Under the pieces are notes generated by a model. The model saw only the letters and a program-made list of their open reading frames with translations. It did no database searches and had not been told where the DNA came from. Position numbers and translations under genes: made by a program. Below, piece by piece: positions 6,002-8,963 of a stretch of DNA of 8,963 nt (position 1 is its first letter; every line of letters begins with the position of its first letter). Source of the DNA: DUZB01 sp964407525 (GTDB lineage Bacteria > Desulfobacterota > DSM-4660 > Desulfatiglandales > Desulfatiglandaceae); assembly GCA_964407525.1 (NCBI GenBank), contig CAYOWC010000205.1, positions 1-8,963 on the forward strand, in the 5' to 3' direction.

Positions 6002-7306
6002 ATGATTTCACCCAACAACCCCCAATCCCCAATTCCCAATTCCCAATTCCGCTTCGCACTCTGCGCCCTCATTCTCCTCCTCTCCGGCTTCGCCATGGTC
6101 CACCTCTCCATCCGTCTCATGGGCCAGGCCCATTATCACAGTTCGAGAGACGTATTGAGGAATGGTTACTTCGGTCTCGCCCTGGCCCAACTTGAGAAGG
6201 CGGAACATGAGCAACCCAACGACCATGAGATCCAAAAGACCCTGGGCCGGGTCTATTTCGAACTGGGGGCACTGAAACCGAATGCCGAAGGCGCTTCCGG
6301 TCTTGCCCGGAAATCACGAAAGTCCTACATGGAAGCCGCAGCCATTAACCCCCTGGATGCTCATGCGGCCTACGGGATTGCCAGGGTTGAGGTCCGGCTG
6401 GAGGAACTTTATCGATATCTTCACCCGGAAAAAAAAGACACTCCCTATGACCCCGCTTCCTATTTTCAAGAAGCGATCCGCCTGCGGCCCAACGGCATAC
6501 TTTACCGTTACGCCTATGCCCGCTATCTTCACCGGAAGGGGCGTAGCGATGAACTGATTTCAGCCATCCGGGAACTGGCGCGCATTTATCCGCCTTCGTA
6601 CAACTACCTCGTGAAAGAGACGTTCTGGTCCGCCCCGGTCAAGGAAGCTTGCAAAGAAGGGCTCGAAGAAGCTTTAGACGAGAACATATCAACCAGGGCA
6701 GCCCACTTGGCTCTCTCATCGATGCTGGCCCGGGACAAACAATGGCCCACCGCCATTGCCCAATACAAAGAGGCACTGCGTTACAATGCCTTTAGAAATA
6801 ACACCAACAACTACATGCATCTCGGAGGTCTATATCTGAAAAACGGGCAGTTTGACGACGCCCGCGCCTGCTTTTTCCGTTCCCTTCGCATGAGCCGGTC
6901 AAAGCAAACGGGGATGCAACAGCTCTACGATCTATACAGGAACCAGGAGTATTCCGAAGAATACGAACGCTTCTATCGGGAGGCGGATAAATCCCTCATA
7001 CTCCCCGTGGGAGCAGAAATACTCCTGGCCCGCACCCTCATGGACCTGAAACAGTACACCCAGACCCAGCGCATCTTGACGGAAAGGGTCCAAAAAGGAC
7101 CCGATGCCGCAGCCTATTACTGGTTCGCCCGTATCGCAGAAATAGAAAATGACTGGGATAGCATGGAACTGGCCATACAGAAAGCCACAGTGCTTGAACC
7201 GGAAAACAGAGTGTATCAAAGGCTCTTTTCAAAGGCGCTCAAACGGAAGAAAAAGTTTAAGAGAGGCGTTAGGGAAGCGGAGCCTGCTCGGAAATTAAAA
7301 AGATGA
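6002..7306 (+). CDS. Membrane-anchored TPR protein of the exopolysaccharide locus
   Basis: A 434-residue protein. The N-terminal 16 residues (Pro/Asn/Ser-rich) are encoded by a heptanucleotide array. A single TM anchor follows at about 17-37 (FALCALILLLSGFAMV), and the rest is helical and probably faces the periplasm. TPR-like helix pairs are seen at about 52-90, 105-135, 245-275, 278-306 and 376-402, with the usual small/large residue pattern (for example NGYFGLALAQLEKAEHEQPN). The tail is strongly basic (KRKKKFKRG and KLKR). TPR proteins often sit beside ligases/polymerases in EPS clusters and may scaffold assembly; the precise function is unknown. ATG 6002 is chosen because it is the only start that keeps the whole TM segment; a weak GGAA lies upstream. 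The stop overlaps ATG 7303 (ATGA), which argues for translational coupling to the ligase. Confidence 0.8.
   Translation: MISPNNPQSPIPNSQFRFALCALILLLSGFAMVHLSIRLMGQAHYHSSRDVLRNGYFGLALAQLEKAEHEQPNDHEIQKTLGRVYFELGALKPNAEGASGLARKSRKSYMEAAAINPLDAHAAYGIARVEVRLEELYRYLHPEKKDTPYDPASYFQEAIRLRPNGILYRYAYARYLHRKGRSDELISAIRELARIYPPSYNYLVKETFWSAPVKEACKEGLEEALDENISTRAAHLALSSMLARDKQWPTAIAQYKEALRYNAFRNNTNNYMHLGGLYLKNGQFDDARACFFRSLRMSRSKQTGMQQLYDLYRNQEYSEEYERFYREADKSLILPVGAEILLARTLMDLKQYTQTQRILTERVQKGPDAAAYYWFARIAEIENDWDSMELAIQKATVLEPENRVYQRLFSKALKRKKKFKRGVREAEPARKLKR
6021..6048 (+). repeat. Heptanucleotide tandem array D (CCCAATT) inside the TPR coding region
   Basis: One CCCAATC and three CCCAATT units follow without gaps, starting 19 nt after the start codon. 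They encode the Pro/Asn/Ser tail before the TM segment. GC-rich heptamer-like sequence beginning GCTTCGC follows at 6051, the same unit as seen at the ligase start. Gain or loss of one unit shifts the frame; I checked both and each runs into a stop before any TPR sequence. Confidence 0.9.
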
Positions 7307-7431
7307 TTTTATCCGACAATCCAAAATCCAAAATCGCTGTGCGCCATGCGCTTCGCGCTTCGCTCTCCTCATTTTCACGCCGCTCGCCCGCGGGTCGGTC
7401 CAGCATTGGGCCATCACCGTTATCGAAATGA
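7303..7431 (+). other. Probable original ligase start: 42-codon open frame now out of phase with the ligase
   Basis: ATG 7303 overlaps the TPR stop as ATGA and has GGAA 9 nt upstream, the signature of a coupled downstream gene. It reads 42 codons to TGA 7429-7431, which in turn overlaps ATG 7428 of the ligase frame. The frame that carries ligase-like sequence upstream of 7428 (FALLIFTPLARGSVQHW, 7359-7409) is open back to a TAA at 7296 but has no ATG, GTG or TTG. ATG 7303 is 125 nt from 7428; adding 7 or removing 14 nt would join them into one frame of about 423 codons. Confidence 0.6.
7318..7370 (+). repeat. Composite heptanucleotide array E at the ligase start
   Basis: Two AATCCAA units plus AATC (7318-7335) are followed by GC-rich units GCTGTGC, GCCATGC, GCTTCGC, GCTTCGC (7336-7363), all in 7-bp register. 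The order (AT-rich heptamer, then GCTTCGC type) matches array D in the TPR gene. The array lies between ATG 7303 and the first hydrophobic segment of the ligase, exactly where the reading frame is broken. Confidence 0.85.
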
Positions 7432-8567
7432 TCACCCTGTTCGCCCTCACCCTCTTTCTCGTGGAAAAATGCCTTGCCTGGGAATGGGAATGGATCAAGA
7501 CCCCACTGGACAAACCGATCATCGTTTTGATCATCCTGGCTATCCTGTCAGCTATTTTCTCTCTTCATAAACAAACCGGCATCTGGTCTTTCATTCTCCT
7601 TGTAGATTACCTGGTGATCTTCTATCTGATCATCAACACAGTGCGAACACGATCTCAATTCCATCAATTGATCTATGTGATCATCTCGGTTGCCGTCTTC
7701 CTCGCCCTCTTCGGTTTGTTCAAGAACTTCGGGAGCAATTCTTTCCCATGGTGGGAATATCCCGATATTGCTAATCCAGGATGTTTGGTTTCCACCTTCG
7801 GGAACCGCAATCACCTGGCCGGTTACCTCGAAATGTCAATCCCTCTCGTCCTTGCCCTTTTCCTGCTTGGTTTCAGGCCCTTGATAGCCTTTATCCTCGG
7901 CTATTTTTCCCTGTTGCTCTTGGTCGCTCTGATGCTTTCCCTGTCCCGGGGCGGATGGATCAGTATGTTTCTGGGCCTCGCCTTTATGGTCGGCGCCCTC
8001 TTGAGCAGTCGTCATTTCGTACGAAAAAAAATGCTCATCATCCTTATTGGCGGGTTCCTGTTTCTGGCCCTGATCGTCCTGGTGAGCACCCCGGTGGTAG
8101 AACAGGTGAAAACCGCCATGGAAAAAGAGGAGAAAGCCGACTTTTATTCCCGGGTGGTCGTTTGGGGTGGGGTCATGGAAATGATATCCGATTATCCCCT
8201 GCTGGGAATCGGCCCCGGCGTCTTCGAAACCGCTTTTACCCAGTATCAACCCCCGGGTTTAAGTTCTCGTTTCACCAAGGCCCATAACGATTACCTCCAT
8301 TTTGTTTCAGAAACCGGTCTCCTTCTCATCCCCGTCATCATCTGGATGATCATCGCCCTTTACCGAAAAGGTTTCAAAAAGCTGAAAAACCCGAGCCGAC
8401 TCGTGCGAGCAACAACCCTCGGATCCATGACCGGGATTACGGCTATTCTGTTTCACAGCATCACCGACTTCAACCTGCATATCCCCGCAAATGCCATTCT
8501 GTTTACCATTCTTGCCGCCATTGTCGTTTCCCCGCTGCCCGTTCAAGACAACACGGTCAAAAACTAG
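7428..8567 (+). CDS. O-antigen ligase / Wzy_C family membrane protein, N-terminus uncertain
   Basis: From ATG 7428 this is 379 residues with about ten hydrophobic segments. Family marks are SRGGW (173-177), the R242/W246 segment leading to DYPLLGIGPGVF (255-266), AHNDYLHFVSETGL (285-298) with the catalytic-region His, and HSITDFNLHIPANA (343-356) near the last TM. Wzy_C proteins either transfer finished polysaccharide to an acceptor (ligase) or polymerise repeat units. The sequence alone does not separate the two. Conserved-looking sequence continues upstream in the same frame (FALLIFTPLARGSVQHW), so the true protein is probably about 40 residues longer. No standard start exists in that stretch, and ATG 7428 has no SD of its own. 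ATG 7428 is therefore a minimal start, perhaps reached by reinitiation after the 42-codon frame. The listed form lacks the first hydrophobic segment. Confidence 0.85.
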   Translation: MITLFALTLFLVEKCLAWEWEWIKTPLDKPIIVLIILAILSAIFSLHKQTGIWSFILLVDYLVIFYLIINTVRTRSQFHQLIYVIISVAVFLALFGLFKNFGSNSFPWWEYPDIANPGCLVSTFGNRNHLAGYLEMSIPLVLALFLLGFRPLIAFILGYFSLLLLVALMLSLSRGGWISMFLGLAFMVGALLSSRHFVRKKMLIILIGGFLFLALIVLVSTPVVEQVKTAMEKEEKADFYSRVVVWGGVMEMISDYPLLGIGPGVFETAFTQYQPPGLSSRFTKAHNDYLHFVSETGLLLIPVIIWMIIALYRKGFKKLKNPSRLVRATTLGSMTGITAILFHSITDFNLHIPANAILFTILAAIVVSPLPVQDNTVKN

Positions 8568-8600
8568 GAATCAAGTTTTTTCAACCGGAAACCGCCTTCA

Positions 8601-8606
8601 AAGGAG
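8601..8606 (+). promoter_or_regulatory. Shine-Dalgarno site of the PilZ fragment
   Basis: AAGGAG lies 6 nt before ATG 8613, an ideal arrangement. It shows that this short frame was, and may still be, translated. Confidence 0.7.
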
Positions 8607-8612
8607 ACCGCA

Positions 8613-8723
8613 ATGAATTTCAGTGAACAAAGAAAATTTGAGCGATACCGTCCACCGGAAGGAGCCATCGCAACCCTCAAACCCGATGCCGAGTTCGGGC
8701 TTATCAGCGGCATAAGTAGCTGA
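8613..8723 (+). pseudogene. Truncated PilZ-domain protein (36 residues)
   Basis: After an excellent SD, the frame reads MNFSEQRKFERYRPPEGAIA and ends at residue 36. R7-x3-R11 (RKFER) followed by YRPPEGA is typical of the c-di-GMP-binding N-terminus of PilZ proteins. The end (GLISGISS) aligns with the stretch leading to the D/N-x-S-x-x-G motif, but the Asp is replaced by Gly and translation stops there. A PilZ domain is about 90-100 residues, so the whole beta-barrel is missing. All three frames close within 11 nt (TAA, TAG, TGA at 8713-8723), so a single frameshift does not explain the loss; a deletion or rearrangement does. It follows the ligase by 45 bp in the same orientation. An intact ancestor could have tied EPS output to c-di-GMP. 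It could alternatively be a real small protein. Confidence 0.55.
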
Positions 8724-8747
8724 TATTCATATCATCCAAAAACTAAT

Positions 8748-8782
8748 AAACGTCCAATTTTGCTCTACTGGAGCGTTTTTTT
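8748..8782 (+). terminator. Rho-independent terminator after the operon, possibly bidirectional
   Basis: AAACG/TCCA (8748-8756) pairs with TGGA (8769-8772) and CGTTT (8774-8778), with one bulged G at 8773 and a 12-nt loop, giving 9 bp. Seven T follow on the + strand (8776-8782). On the - strand the stem is followed by a T-rich stretch as well, so it may also end a convergent minus-strand transcript. Confidence 0.65.
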
Positions 8783-8807
8783 CCGACGTATTATAACAAG
8801 ATTTATT

Positions 8808-8963
8808 TTATTTCAGCCAGTTATGATTTTTTTCTCTTATCCCGTTAATCCCGATGGAAGCGGGATTGATCCTGTCAAAGTATTGAGGTCTGTAAGAAAG
8901 ATAACAAAATGGGCATCCTTCATCCATAAGTTTACACTTTTCCCGGAAATGGGGTATGTTTTC
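8808..8963 (-). CDS. Partial minus-strand gene end, unknown, with a CPFC motif
   Basis: Reading leftward from the window edge, a frame stays open for 51 codons and stops at TAA (8808-8810). It contains HFREKCKLMDEGCPFCYLSY, with a CxxC pair that could bind metal, and ends REKNHNWLK. I do not recognise the family. The gene would start outside the window. A T-flanked hairpin at 8748-8782 would suit its termination. The region is clearly more AT-rich than the operon, which suggests a different origin. A + strand frame over the same bases (ATG 8823) is also open, so the strand is not certain. Confidence 0.35.
   Translation of the reverse strand, partial: ENIPHFREKCKLMDEGCPFCYLSYRPQYFDRINPASIGINGIREKNHNWLK
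8844..8870. repeat. Small inverted repeat near the window end
   Basis: AATCCCG (8847-8853) and CGGGATT (8861-8867) form a perfect 7-bp stem with a 7-nt loop, extendable by wobble pairs to 8844-8870. No T-tract follows. It lies within the putative minus-strand coding end and may be a remnant of a dispersed palindrome. Confidence 0.45.

Noticed and set aside
7780..8290. 168-codon plus-strand frame and several minus-strand frames inside the ligase gene
   Set aside because: These are alternative-frame readings of a gene with clear Wzy_C motifs; they have no start signals or recognisable domains.
8559..8581. Terminator over the ligase stop codon (AAAAACT / AGTTTTT)
   Set aside because: The 7-bp stem has only one G-C pair and should be too weak to terminate; the better hairpin is at 8748-8782.
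8823..8963. Plus-strand partial gene from ATG 8823
   Set aside because: It has no SD and no recognisable motif, and the minus frame over the same bases has better features (CxxC, stop facing a terminator). Not excluded.

Overview
The window reads as one exopolysaccharide (EPS) export and assembly operon on the + strand, with an unrelated small gene before it and a different, AT-rich region after it. Protein types point to a Gram-negative bacterium: an outer-membrane beta-barrel, a Wza-like exporter and a Wzz/Wzc-type chain-length protein. The tyrosine autokinase carrying a DUF4388/PATAN-type insertion and the TPR-plus-O-antigen-ligase pair suggest a delta-proteobacterial (Desulfobacterota-like) genome. 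That taxonomic placement is inference; no rRNA or tRNA is present to confirm it.

Layout. (1) 39-644: a secreted Ala-rich helical protein with a Pro-rich tail, closed by a Rho-independent terminator (690-739). (2) 780-7306 plus 7428-8567: six co-directional genes, namely beta-barrel, Wza/SLBB export protein, Wzz/GNVR membrane protein, BY-kinase, TPR membrane protein and O-antigen ligase/polymerase-like protein. (3) 8613-8723: a PilZ domain fragment cut off after 36 residues, followed by a terminator (8748-8782). (4) 8783-8963: AT-rich sequence with a probable minus-strand gene end.

How the genes fit together. The autokinase and the Wzz-type protein are the two halves of a split Wzc and should control chain length. 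The SLBB protein and the beta-barrel would form the periplasmic and outer-membrane export path. The TPR protein is a plausible scaffold for the ligase/polymerase. No glycosyltransferase, flippase or exosortase lies in the window, so the locus must continue elsewhere.

The most unusual feature is that every junction inside the operon (five of five) holds short tandem repeats with a 7-bp period, in several sequence families. The flanking genes lack them. Seven is not a multiple of three, and two arrays overlap the start regions of the TPR and ligase genes. In the ligase the natural start (ATG 7303, in an ATGA overlap with the TPR stop) is out of frame with a conserved-looking N-terminus. Gain of one heptamer or loss of two would restore the frame. 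This suggests slippage-driven phase variation of EPS assembly, or at least repeat-driven evolution of gene starts. A second unusual feature is the large sensory-type domain inserted into the nucleotide-binding fold of the autokinase.
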